From: Fusarium oxysporum f. sp. lycopersici 4287
Taxonomy: Eukaryota > Ascomycota > Sordariomycetes > Hypocreales > Nectriaceae
Assembly (NCBI RefSeq): GCF_000149955.1
Contig: NC_030994.1
Span: 1,032,151 to 1,096,150 of the forward strand
Direction of reading: 5' to 3'
Length of the DNA: 64,000 bases
Position 1 is the first letter of the stretch, and every line of letters begins with the position of its first letter. The notes beneath the pieces were generated by a model. The model ran no database searches. It saw nothing but the letters and a program-made list of their open reading frames with translations, and was not told the origin of the DNA. Positions 1 through 10,928 of the stretch are shown piece by piece. Both the position numbers and the translations under genes were made by a program.

Positions 1-1138
1 CTGGTGTTCGAATTACGCACCTGTCAAGTCAACCCAAGAGGACAACTCCAAGTGCGATACTCCTTGTCCAGCATGGCCTGATGAAGTCTGCGGTGGTAAC
101 GGAGTATACGGATATGTGTCTCTAGGCAAAGTTGAGCCTTCCGGCTCAAGGGGCCCTTCCCCCTCATCAACCAAAGTAAGTCAAATCCTGTGACATGATG
201 TTTCGTGTTGTGATCGCCGCATATGCCGTGATCGGACGAGTGTCTGCCTACCCAACTCTCCACCTGTACATCTCAGTCCATTTGAACCCTTCTGCGGTTG
301 GTAAGATACCACGGCTTAACAGGCAACCATCAGGCAAAACCAACCACCGTGGCCGTATCCAGAGTGACTGAGACAATACAGAATACGGTGACTCTGAAGC
401 CATCCACATCCATATCGACCTCCACGTCCACGTCCAGCTCGGAGCCAGAAACAACCTCAACTGTATGCCTTGTCTCAACACGCATGTTATCTCGCCTCGG
501 GAATCTGGTGATGTAATAAAGAGTTTTTGGACAGACACTAACCATGTGTTTAGACCGAAGATGAAACCTCAGCTACGAGCACAGCCGAGGACGAGTCAAC
601 TACATCTAGTTCGCGCACTTCGGTTGTTCAGACTGTCACTGCTGGCGGTACTATCAGGACCGTCACTGTGGCAGCGCCGACGGAGACTGGTGGAACAACC
701 GCAAGCGAAAACACCAATGGCTCAACTACCGAGAAGAGTGGACTTGGCACTGGCCAGGTTGTCGGCATCGTGGTAGGCGTGATTGCAGCCGTCATAGGTG
801 CTGCTGCCCTCGCCCTATTCCTGTGGTTCCGCCGAAAGAAGCAACAGAACGAACAAGAAGCCTATCAGGACGACCCCAGTGTTCGAGATAGCTCCTCGGG
901 CATTGCACGACCTGATATGAGCATGGCTGGATCACCTATTGCATCAGCCGCGGCAGGAAGCCGTAACAGCACCTTGCAAGTCGATCCTCGAATGGATCCA
1001 TTTAAGCAAGGATTGTACGTTCGAAGCGCAAGTCATGAGAGTATCAACACATTGCGAGATGACCACGACTATTCGAGGAGGATTCAGGCACCCAAGGTGC
1101 TCCGTGCAACAAATCCCGATCCAACGCCCGAACCTTGA
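1..1138 (+). CDS. WSC-domain cell-wall stress sensor, 5' end missing
   Basis: Type I membrane protein likely to sense wall stress at the plasma membrane and signal to Rho1 and the cell-integrity MAP kinase pathway (family knowledge). The window opens inside the WSC domain: the first exon ends with the cysteine-rich motif DTPCPAWPDEVCGGNGVYGY. Exons read as <1-175, 334-462 and 554-1138; both introns have GTAAGT or GTATGC donors, and all junctions are phase 0. A Ser/Thr-rich stretch of the O-mannosylated type follows, then one membrane helix (about 750-830) ending in a FRRKKQQ stop-transfer motif, then a tail of about 95 residues ending in PDPTPEP. The start and signal peptide lie outside the window. 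Which Wsc paralogue it is cannot be told. Confidence 0.85.
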
Positions 1139-2689
1139 CCGACAGGATATTCGGCAACTCCGGAAATTCCGCTGGGCTCCAAATGCCATCTTTTATAAGA
1201 TGAGTCTACGATAAGAGGCACTTGTTTATCTGGCCAAGAGCACGGCATCGTGCTGCATTGAGGGTACTTCCTCAACATAAATCTCTGGAGTCAAGCGGAA
1301 TTTTCTGGGATGGATAATGAAAGATGTTCCAGACGAGCAGATAGAATGGTCACAATGACCCATGAAGCACACGAATCTCACTTTCTCCCGGCTCACTTTT
1401 AAAACCTAAAGGGGTTTTGTTGCATTTCGAGATACCAGGAAGGCGTTGGCATTTTATAAGGGGGGATTACATACACAACGGAACATGGGACGAACGCCCC
1501 CAGCAACTGGCGGGATCATGGTATGGTACATATGCAAGCGAGCCAAGTGACTGCTGCTTCGTACAGCACTATTGGAAAGGTCATGCATGACGGCAGAAAC
1601 CAACGCTTAATTTTCGATTCTGATTTTATACTTGATGGCATTACGGCAACGGCGACCTCGACCAAGCAATTATGGCACAATGGATGAGGGACAGCGACCT
1701 GTGGGGGGCGTGACAGAGTCGCCGAGTTTGAATGACTTGCGTGGGCGCTCAGTGTTGGCTTGAAAGTCTGGATATAATATGCAGGTCGTCGTTGTCAGTT
1801 TGGGGTCACTTTTACGTACATAGAGCCAGCACAAATGCATCGGGCGACGAGGTTGAGATAGCGGCCAAAAGTATGCTCTTCATTTCTTGGTCTGGAACTA
1901 CAGCTTGCGCTTTTCATCTCTGTGACACGAAAATGACTGCTTTCATGAGTTTCATGACGCTCACTACAGAACTGGTGATCAATTTAGCTTCACGATGAAG
2001 TTATCCGCCTCTTTCTCCATCTCTGCATCTAACTCGTCCCCTTTTGATTTATACCTAGTCGTCGCCTCACGCGACCTATGGTTGGATTTGAAACGTGAGG
2101 CAACATGAATCGCGCGTGGTGTCAAGCTGCCCACCGCTTGAATAGAGCAGAACCGATGCTCTTGAGGCGTAGAACGCCACATTTGATGTGGCCCATGAGT
2201 TTGCAACTTAGTCATGAAGACGCACTATGGAGAGTCATCGCGGAAAGTGGGAGTAGCGTTGAAACAAACTGGTTTACGGCTGGAGACGATGAAGTCTAAT
2301 AAGTTTGTGGATGTCCTCGTGGCTTCAAGTGATGAGCCTAGAAAGTCAACGTTGTGGAACACTTTGCAGACTGGAACATTACTCAAGGAGGTTAGAGACA
2401 GTGAAGGACTAAATCAAGACTGGGCATGAAGTGTAAAAGCGAATTCCTGTCTTTTAATCATATCCCAATTGTAGGGTAGAATCTTGAGCACATAGATACA
2501 TGATGTATATATACAGATCCAAGACTCATGGCAATCCAAATCAAATATGCCCTGAAGCTTCCAAAATGCTGAAGCGAATTCCAAATCAAGCAATTCCTAT
2601 GTTCCAGTTATCCTGCACCCAAACACCCTGCAAACCAAAGTAACAAATCCACGCTCTGTGCAAAACCTTATGCATCTTTTCTCCTCCAA
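1139..2689. other. Intergenic, between convergent genes
   Basis: Holds the 3' flanks of the WSC gene (+) and the kelch gene (-). It is long for a convergent gap, but I see no frame with coding character, no RNA gene and no transposon-like repeat. Confidence 0.6.
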
Positions 2690-5600
2690 CTACTGGAACC
2701 GTGTGGGACTCGGGCTGTTCTCGCGACTTAGACTCTCGAAACTATCGACCATAGCCAAGACGCGTGTTCGAGCTCGTTCTCGTGTGAGGGGAACTGCTTG
2801 AGCTTCGAGAAGTACACCCGAGGAACGATCTGTTTCGTGTGAGAAGCGCGGTTCTAGTGGAGCCAGATCTGGGTGGAGGAAGCCGCCGACTGAGTTGTTT
2901 GAGTTGCCTCGTGTGTGTCGTCTTGAGTGAGAGGGGTGGCCAGGAGATGGTAGAGGAGAAGGAGAACGTGATGACGACGGCGAAGAATCCCGGGAGCTGC
3001 GCTGGAAGAGAGGTTGAGGTGGCTGAAGATGAGGGGGTTTCGGGTGTTCTAGATTTTCTGGAGGAAGTTGCTGTTGTTCTTGTGATGTAGGTTGTGGTTG
3101 CTCTCTCTTCGTAGACTCCTTGTCCTTCTGTTGTGCTTGTCGAGATTTCTCTTCTGCGAGACGTTGTTCCTCAGTACGTTTCTCATCCATCAGCCGCTGT
3201 CTCTCTTCCTCAAGACGCCGCCTCTCATTTAGCTGTTCTTGATCATCCTGAACAAGCGGTTGCTTTTCATTAATCTCGTCGTCCCTCTTTGGTTCCACCA
3301 CTGGTCGAATGCCAGCATGTCCAAATTCACGTTCATCCCGCTTCTCACGAATACTGACACCCCCTGATGTCTGACTCTCGTTATCTGGATCAACAAACTC
3401 AGCCTTGTGTGGCTTCATCGGCACCTCGTCTTCTCGATCGCTTCCCTCCTCGTTGCCATTAACAACTCTTAAACGTTCTCGAGGGACAGTGAACATGACC
3501 TGCACCAATCGCTGCTCAACAGCCTTCTCAATATCCCAGTCAGACTCAGCTCCAGGCTCGGGTCCGGCTCCACCAGACATCATAGCACCATGCGAATCGC
3601 CTTCAACACCTTCCCAGTCCTGTCGACCTTTCTTCCTTCTAAGAAGCTCGCCGCGTAGACCTACCAGACCGGGCTCGTAATCACCAGTCACGGGCTCTTG
3701 GTCAAACGAACGCCGCACGCCAGACATATCTTCGCGGGATGATGTTGGGGTACTAGCCCCTGAAAACACTCGCCGAAGAGAGCCCAGCCATCCCCTACGT
3801 GGCTTTGACTTGGACGGCGACGAGGGCTCATCATCATCGTAGCGAGGAGCTCGGTCTCCCATAAGTAACGAAGGACCCTCTGCTTGAAGAACACCAAATG
3901 ACGAGCGGGCTGTGTTGTAACTACTAGACGACGAACTGCCTGGCTTAGGGTGCTCGGCACCGGCGGCTAGGAATGCTGGAGCGAGAGGGTTGAGTTGACG
4001 TGCTTTAGCCTTGATGCTTTCTGCTGCGCTCCGTGCTGACTCGGACAAGTTAGATCCGCTTCGTGATTCATCATCTCGCAGAGCAACTGAACGGGTCGAG
4101 TTATGCCGCGTTGGTGAAGAACGACCCTGGCTGTGGCCCACGCTTCCTTGGTTCTGGCTTCGACGGCTATTCATGCGCGCAAGCAAGCCTTCGGCGCTAT
4201 CGAGGTTCTGTACATTCTGGTGTTGGCTTCGTCGACTATTCATGCGTGCAAGTAGTCCTTCCGCAGCATCAACTTCAGTGACCCAATCTTGAACCTCAGG
4301 ATCATGTCGCGGGCTCTCAGGGCTAGGTGTTGCTGAGGCTCTGTTACCACCTCCAGGAGTCAGGCAAATGGGGTGAGGAATATTATTCGGACCCACGCCT
4401 GCGACTGGAGTCTGGAAAGGATCTGAAGGAACTTCTGATGTAGGTGTCGGGACGTGATCATAAAGGCCTCGATTGTGATAGGGTTCCTCTTCATCGTCCT
4501 CATAGATCGGATGAATTGGACCCGGGAAACTTGTAGGCCGTGGTCCTGTAGGTATATAGCCTCCTCGTGACGGCCTTGCCATAGATTTGTGTGGAATGTG
4601 AAGTCCGGGGAGACCACTTCGAGCGCCTCTCATAGACTCGTAGCCTAGGGATCGCTCACCAGCGGCATAAGGGCTCTCGCCAGTGCCATACCAAGGGGCA
4701 CTATCGAGCCCCCAAGGATCATTTTCCATCATCTCGGGGTATTCGTTGTTATAGTAGTTGGGATCTTGAGACAGCGCCCTGACAGCTTCTTCTCGCTTGC
4801 TGATATGCCGTTTGCGTCTCTTGTACCAACACAGAGCACCAATGATGATGCCGATCAGGGCAGCGATACCAAAGCCTAGACCGAGACCGAGGCCGAGGCG
4901 CTTTGAGTTTGATCCTTTGTTATCATCCTTGGGCGCGTCGTTATCATCATCCGATAAGCTAGAGGCGGGGTTTGTGTATTGGGATCCCCATGAACCTGAC
5001 GTGATATTGTAGAAGCGAAGTGTTCCAGACGAGGCTTGACGCTTGACTTTCCGTGAGGAAGAGCCCGAAGACTCCCACCCGCCGTAGACCATGAGCATAT
5101 TTCCTGGCAACACTGCAGCGCCATGGCCGTAGATTCCATTGAAATCAGGTTGTTTGTCAGGGATCTTCCACTGCCACCCGCTGTAGATCTCGCTCATCTC
5201 GAGGATCGCAAGTTGTGGTTCAGCAGGAGTATTAACATCGCCAACCCATCCTCCTATAACAATGATAGAGCTTCCATCCTCGCTGAGCGTCGCAGTATGC
5301 CCAGAACGGCTGTAGACATTATCCGCAGTGTTTGTGCTCCTGCGACGATTCTGAGAGCTCGTATCCTTCACAGCAAGATCTGACTTTGGCATATCAACGT
5401 TTGGAGGTTGAATGTTGACATAACTCCACGACTCAGCGGGAAGATTCCATACAGCGACTGTGCTCATGTTGATAAAGGCTGTCTTGGTATGTCCACCAAG
5501 AAGTACATAACTCATCTGCTGCGTCACAATGCCAGATTTATTGGTCATCGAGGGCGTGAGACCAGTTAGAGTAAAGCCTGCAATGGGTGTTTTTGGTCCA

Positions 5601-6331
5601 CCACTGGAAGCGACGCTCATCTCATACGAGGTAAAAGCATCGCTATCGTGAGGTGCGAGTCTCAGCATCGATTTGGTGTAGTTGGCATTACTTTGCCAGT
5701 TCGTCGCTTCACTTCCAGACTCGGGTGTCTCGCACATTCCTCCATAAGTATAAAGAGTTGGCTGGTCCATATCAGGAGCGAGGCTGGAGGAAAAGGCAAC
5801 AGTGCCTCCGAGGAAATACGGTGCACGACGGGTATCGCCGCCGTTTTTGAGACCCCGACGAGACCACTCGCCTTCATCGTTGCTATAGTCGAAGCTCCAG
5901 ACATCGCCGCTGCCAGATTCGCAGTCACCTGCATAAACGAGTACAGAGCCATTCGCTGTTCTCGCAGCACCAAAGGCAGTGCTCTTGGAACTACCGTCGA
6001 GAAAAGGTAAGACAGTATCATTGCTTGCGCGCTCAAGGCTGTCCTCGTCCGCATCGATATTCTTAGAAAAGTCGAGGGCTCGAAATTCGACATTGCCTGA
6101 AGCTGTTTGTCGGAAGATGTATGCTAGATTCGAAGCACTACATGGAACGCTACCGTCGACACATGTTGGATCGGGCATGAGAATCTCTGTGGGAACGTAT
6201 GGGAAAGTTTGCGCGGCAGCGGGAGAGGCGAGAAGAAGTGTGCTCGCGCAGAGGAGGAGGAGAGTGGTAGAGATTGTCATTTTGGGCATTGTTTGCGCAG
6301 GCCGACAGCTGCGGGTGGTCGTTGGAGTCAT
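2690..6331 (-). CDS. Kelch/galactose-oxidase-like beta-propeller membrane protein
   Basis: Single-exon protein of 1213 residues, function unknown. An N-terminal signal peptide (hydrophobic TLLLLCASTLLLASPAAA) leads into an extracellular part of roughly 430 residues with kelch-like repeats: paired glycines before aromatic residues, such as VYGGWES, VIGGWVGD and LYTYGGMC, plus several NxS/T sites. One glycine-rich membrane helix lies at about residues 477-505 and is followed by WYKRRKRH. The long, disordered Ser/Pro-rich cytoplasmic tail carries a charged coiled-coil segment (around residues 1027-1073, ERRRLEEERQRLMDEKR). The motif AEGLLARMNSRRSQ occurs twice (around residues 688-722). Start is ambiguous: Met at 6331, 6289 or 6280 all precede the signal peptide. 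Related fungal proteins are often loosely named kelch-repeat or galactose oxidase-like; no oxidase active site is evident. Possibly a polarity or wall-sensing scaffold (inference). Confidence 0.8.
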   Translation of the reverse strand: MTPTTTRSCRPAQTMPKMTISTTLLLLCASTLLLASPAAAQTFPYVPTEILMPDPTCVDGSVPCSASNLAYIFRQTASGNVEFRALDFSKNIDADEDSLERASNDTVLPFLDGSSKSTAFGAARTANGSVLVYAGDCESGSGDVWSFDYSNDEGEWSRRGLKNGGDTRRAPYFLGGTVAFSSSLAPDMDQPTLYTYGGMCETPESGSEATNWQSNANYTKSMLRLAPHDSDAFTSYEMSVASSGGPKTPIAGFTLTGLTPSMTNKSGIVTQQMSYVLLGGHTKTAFINMSTVAVWNLPAESWSYVNIQPPNVDMPKSDLAVKDTSSQNRRRSTNTADNVYSRSGHTATLSEDGSSIIVIGGWVGDVNTPAEPQLAILEMSEIYSGWQWKIPDKQPDFNGIYGHGAAVLPGNMLMVYGGWESSGSSSRKVKRQASSGTLRFYNITSGSWGSQYTNPASSLSDDDNDAPKDDNKGSNSKRLGLGLGLGFGIAALIGIIIGALCWYKRRKRHISKREEAVRALSQDPNYYNNEYPEMMENDPWGLDSAPWYGTGESPYAAGERSLGYESMRGARSGLPGLHIPHKSMARPSRGGYIPTGPRPTSFPGPIHPIYEDDEEEPYHNRGLYDHVPTPTSEVPSDPFQTPVAGVGPNNIPHPICLTPGGGNRASATPSPESPRHDPEVQDWVTEVDAAEGLLARMNSRRSQHQNVQNLDSAEGLLARMNSRRSQNQGSVGHSQGRSSPTRHNSTRSVALRDDESRSGSNLSESARSAAESIKAKARQLNPLAPAFLAAGAEHPKPGSSSSSSYNTARSSFGVLQAEGPSLLMGDRAPRYDDDEPSSPSKSKPRRGWLGSLRRVFSGASTPTSSREDMSGVRRSFDQEPVTGDYEPGLVGLRGELLRRKKGRQDWEGVEGDSHGAMMSGGAGPEPGAESDWDIEKAVEQRLVQVMFTVPRERLRVVNGNEEGSDREDEVPMKPHKAEFVDPDNESQTSGGVSIREKRDEREFGHAGIRPVVEPKRDDEINEKQPLVQDDQEQLNERRRLEEERQRLMDEKRTEEQRLAEEKSRQAQQKDKESTKREQPQPTSQEQQQLPPENLEHPKPPHLQPPQPLFQRSSRDSSPSSSRSPSPLPSPGHPSHSRRHTRGNSNNSVGGFLHPDLAPLEPRFSHETDRSSGVLLEAQAVPLTRERARTRVLAMVDSFESLSRENSPSPTRFQ

Positions 6332-8093
6332 TGCGGTTTCTTTGAAGTTGAGATGACTCGCTAATCCGAAAGGTGCAGGCGAAGCAATCGCAGTCGCTTT
6401 TCAAGCGTAGTTTTCTCGCCGACGATGATACTGAGCGCTCAGAGCATGGTCATCACCGCGAAGCTCGAAAGCTGGATGGTATCTCGGTTGCAGTTATTCA
6501 CTTCCCCCAACTTCCTTACTCTGAGTATGTGTAGAGTCTGAGAATCCGCAGCGCAAAAGTGTCGTACGTGTTCTGCTGATCGACACGAAGGAATGTCCAA
6601 GGGTCTCTGCGCAATGTCTCGGTCTATGCGCACCTTGTCAAGACTCTCAATATTGACCAAACCTGCTAATAATGCAAAGGCCTCAAGAACAGGCCACGAA
6701 TGGGGTCGATGTCCAGGTTTAGATAGGATTGTAGGAGAGCAAGCAGAGAGTCAAGAGAGAAGCCGAGCGGGAAGAAAGAGAGCACACAGGCACAGAGAAG
6801 GAAAGAGAAGGAGCAGGGATGAGGGGATCTCAGCAGCAAGGTAAGGGTAAGTGCAGCCGGGATCTGGAGCCGTATCGTCCAATGTCGATATCGTACTATC
6901 AATCAATCACACAAGCAAGGTTCGCGATTAGACCTATCTTGTCAAAAGCCGGGCTAAAAATCAAGATCCTATTCGCGAGAATGTGAATGACTTGCCGCTT
7001 TCTGCTTGACGAGGTGATTGTTGATGGTGGTTGGCACGACAACAATGGCTTGTGGGACCATCACATCAGAAGCTGATGGAGGGGGAGCTCTTTAGATCCT
7101 TGTTGGCTACGGACGGGAACAAGGACATGGGTTTAGTCAAGGGAGGCTATCACATGTAGAAGCGCCACAGCTAAAGACTGCAGTATTCAACTGCTGAGTT
7201 TTACTGATTGGGTAGTTTGTTATTACCGCTATTGTGTCACATCCAACAATCACCGCAGACATAAACAATTGTCTCCGATGCAATCAATATCCACGGCTTC
7301 AACGACAATAGCGGTTGTGGCTTCAATTGTGGCTGCCGCTATCCGCTTCCCGGTAAGTTTGGTAGGTGCTCTAGGCCTAATGCTAGGCCCATTCGATCTA
7401 GGAAATCCCTGTTTCGTCAATCAACTCACCCCAACAACCAAACCATCTGGACTCGTAAGCCCTCTCTCTCTCTCTCTCTCTTTGTATGTCAATATCAATC
7501 CCTTTGTTCCCATATGTCACATGTCTTGGCTTTCAAGCTTACATTGTGCTCTTTGTTCCCATGTTTCAGTTGTAATCAATAGTTCAGTTGTAAAAGCCTT
7601 GTCCATCCTTTGGCGAGTTGTAGCCCTACTGCGGATTACAAGGTAAAATCCATCCGGTGTGGAGAGATCGTACTACTTCTAGTTGCCCAATCAACTATCA
7701 CAGAACCTTAAATCCCATGATAGAGGATAGGCCGGACTAGACATATCTGGTTTGAACAGGGCCCAAGTAAGCGATAGATTATGAGACATCTTCATAATCT
7801 ATCTTGTTCCTAGTCACTGATACTACAGTCACTGACTTGCAACCATTCCTCATTAGCATTAGAATTCATTGACTGAATAACCATCTGATCTAACAACCGT
7901 GCAGGATACTATAGTATATTTCATGACACGATCGATAACATATCCATCTTGACTAAATCCAATGCTGTCGTTTATTTCAGCTTCCCAATCTTCCATCATC
8001 TCCTTTCAAACACTTTTACGGCTTCAAAGCAACACAGCCTGATAGCTGGCATGTGTTTGGGTATCAATCACACCAACGAAATCATATCCACCT
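6332..8093. other. Intergenic, promoter side of the kelch gene
   Basis: Lies between two minus-strand genes: promoter of the kelch gene and 3' flank of the channel gene. It contains a short CT repeat at 7462-7480. I see no coding frame that I would support. Confidence 0.6.
7462..7480. repeat. CT dinucleotide microsatellite
   Basis: About nine uninterrupted CT units in a non-coding stretch. Confidence 0.9.
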
Positions 8094-10928
8094 CTAGTAG
8101 TAAATCTTCTCGCTCCAGATAGGAGGTCGTGCTCCCTCAGTGTCCCACTCGATGTGGTTCTTGTCGTTGAGAGTGCAGCCCTCGTCTGAGATGGGGATCA
8201 CCTTGCTCGTGTTGAGCACCTCCTGCTTGGAAATACCAGCGGGGTCGGCAGGGATCCAGAGGATAGGTGTCTGGCTTGTGACTGAAGGTGGGAAGTAAGC
8301 GTCACGCTCGACCTCCTCAGGATATTCGAGTCCCATGTTACGCTCATGAGGCACCAACTGGCGCATGGTGGCGTAATCGGCGTAGATCCAGGGCTTGAGC
8401 CACTTGGAGAAGAAGTTGCCCTTCTTCTGAACACTGTCAGTACCACCAGGCACGAACATGCTAACACCGTGGCTCTTGCCAGCGCCGTTGGGAGCACCGT
8501 TGGAAGCGGCACCCTCTCCATTCTGGACATGTCCGTCCTCCAACTCTGAACCTTGCAGGCTTCGCTGAATTCGCTCCTCCTCAACCTCAAGAGAGCGAGG
8601 CAGGCTGTAGAGAAGAGGGTTAAGAGCCTTAGCGAGGGAGATGTGGAATAGAATGGTGAAGACAAGGAAGGCAGCCATCAGGACAGCAGGGCCGGCGGCC
8701 TTGGAGATAATGAACATGCCGACAAGGCAGATCTCAGCAAGATAAACACCGACAAAAAGCTGCTTGAGAGCACGAGGATAGATGAGGCCTCTAGTATCGA
8801 TCTTGGTCTCGGTAACAAACAGAATGTTGTAGCGGTAGGCAAGGTAGAACAAGCCCATACCGATGGTAGACCAGAAGAGCATGACAGGTGCAATGACAGC
8901 GTAGACGATGCCTGAGAAAGGTTAGCGGTGCTCGACACACGAGTTCAGGGATTACCCACTAATGACAGCGATGTTGGTGTAGACGGGCAAAAGACTTCCC
9001 CAAGTGAGAGCACTGAGAGTAGTCCACTTGTTGTACATGGATCGTGGAGTGCTAGTCAGGAACTTGTACAGAAGGTTGAAAATGATGCATCCGACAACTT
9101 GAGTCAGGACGCCGACGGCGATAGTCAGACCTTGAACAATGAAGTACGAGATATAGAAGTTGGAGGCGGTAGGGATGGAAGATGACAGCATGCTGAAGAC
9201 CTGGCTGGGATCCTTAACGATCGTCGCGATAGACGAAACGAAACTGTTTGCCAGAGTCTGAACCAGGAAAACCTGGAGAACTTGGAAAACGAAGTATGCG
9301 TTCTGGGTGAAGAGCTCGGCCTGGGAGATGGAAACACAACCTGCCTGCCTGGCACAAAGGCGCATGAAAACAGGAACCAAGGACATGAGGATGGAGAGAG
9401 CAACGGAAGGCAGAAGACCAGAGACGACACCAAGAATGACCTGAGGGATATCCTGGATCCAAGTAAGACCAGGAAGAGTCTTGATCGTGTCAACTTGAGC
9501 AATGATACCAACGATGGCGACGGGAACAGCCCAGAAGATAATGAGAATAGCAATGATGGCGTAGACGACATATCGGCGAATGACAACCTGCCACCAGGGG
9601 AAGTTCAAGCTCTTCCAGACAATCTCATCAGGCTTGACACCGATGAAACGAGGAGCCATGTGGAGGGCATGGTGGTGAGTGGTAGTCTGGAAAGCAGCCT
9701 GGGCATCAGATTGGGTGTAGAACTCGACGAACACGGCAGAGTGCTTCTCATAGTTGCCAGCGAGCCAGTCAGCCTGAGCATTGTCGGCCTTAGGGATGAG
9801 GGTCTTCAGCTCCTCGCGGCCCCATTCAATAGTATCAACCTTCTTGCCAACAAGCCCCAGAGGGCCAGTACGGTGTGAAGGTCGCTTCTTAGCAGGGATC
9901 CAGCGAGCAGAGAGGTTTCCAGACTCAGGTTCAGATGGGGCAGATGCAACCTTCTCGGCTTCGGGACCCGACTTCTTCATGGCCTTGATGCGCTCCTTGT
10001 TGCACAGCTTGAGAAGCTTTACCTCTCCCTTCTCGAGTTTCATGGCGGCATCGTCGCGCTCCTCAATGATCTTGTCGAGCTCCTTGGTGTCGCCGGGGAT
10101 CCAAACATTCTTAACTGAGTCGTTGAAGAGGGTGCGAATGCGGGCCTCATCGAGATACTCCTTGGGAACTGAAGTGAAGAGAACAGTGCGGGATGAGATG
10201 CGCTTGGCATACTGGGGAGTAAGAAGGAAAGCCTGTCGCACGCTGATGTAGAACATGCACTCGCGCATGATAGTGTAGATGACAAAGCCATAAACGAGCC
10301 AGGCAATGAAGCAGTGGGCGTAGAGCCTGTTCCTCTGAGTCGAATCATCAATGTTGACATTGGCGTATGAGAGAATCTCAAGCTGCTTCTTTCCGTTTCC
10401 ACCAGTGGCATTTACTGGGAAGAGAACAGGCCATGTGAGGCAAAGACTCACGAAGCAGATGGTGCAGCAAATGCGAAGGAATCGAATAAAGAGGTATGAA
10501 TCGAGACTCTGGTGCTTGAGAGCGTAGGCATCGGGAAGCTTCCAAAAAGCTCCAATCCAGTTGAAGAAACCAGTAGGTAGCGCGGGACTCCGTTCACTGC
10601 GAAGGCGTTAGAATTAATATTCAGAGTTCAGCGGTGCATTGCGACTTACTGCTCGCGCAAGGAGCCCAGATACGTCCTAGGCGCATAGAATCGCCTGTTG
10701 GATTTACGAAAGACAAGGAAAACGACGAGGTAGACTCCCGACAATATGAGCACGGGAACGAGAGTCGAAACCATGCCTGAGAATTGTTAGTCCCGCGTCG
10801 CATTTATGCAGTATTCGTTTATATAACATACCCGAAAGGGATTGAGGCTGCGTTCCTCTCGCACCGCCCGAGTTGCTCGTGTTGGGGGAGGGGAGGTTGT
10901 CCTCCAACCAACTGATGAAATTTCCCAT
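8094..10928 (-). CDS. CSC1/OSCA-type (DUF221) calcium-permeable channel
   Basis: Polytopic membrane protein of 892 residues from the TMEM63/OSCA family of osmo- or mechanosensitive cation channels; the yeast relatives are Csc1, Phm7 and Rsn1. Exons on the minus strand: 10928-10832, 10776-10650, 10596-8960 and 8911-8094. Introns are 55, 53 and 48 bases and phases agree throughout; the last donor is GTGGGT. Domains in order: an N-terminal membrane segment (LVPVLILSGVYLVVFLVF) with RKSNRRFYAPRTYLG; further N-terminal helices; a cytosolic domain (VLFTSVPKEYLDEARIRTLF, charged region, then FVEFYTQSDAQAAFQ and PDEIVWKSLNFPWW); the multi-helix pore domain including LPVYTNIAVIS; and a C-terminal extension ending in PPIWSEKIYY. 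Length and order match Phm7-like fungal members. Which paralogue it is cannot be decided from sequence alone. Confidence 0.93.
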
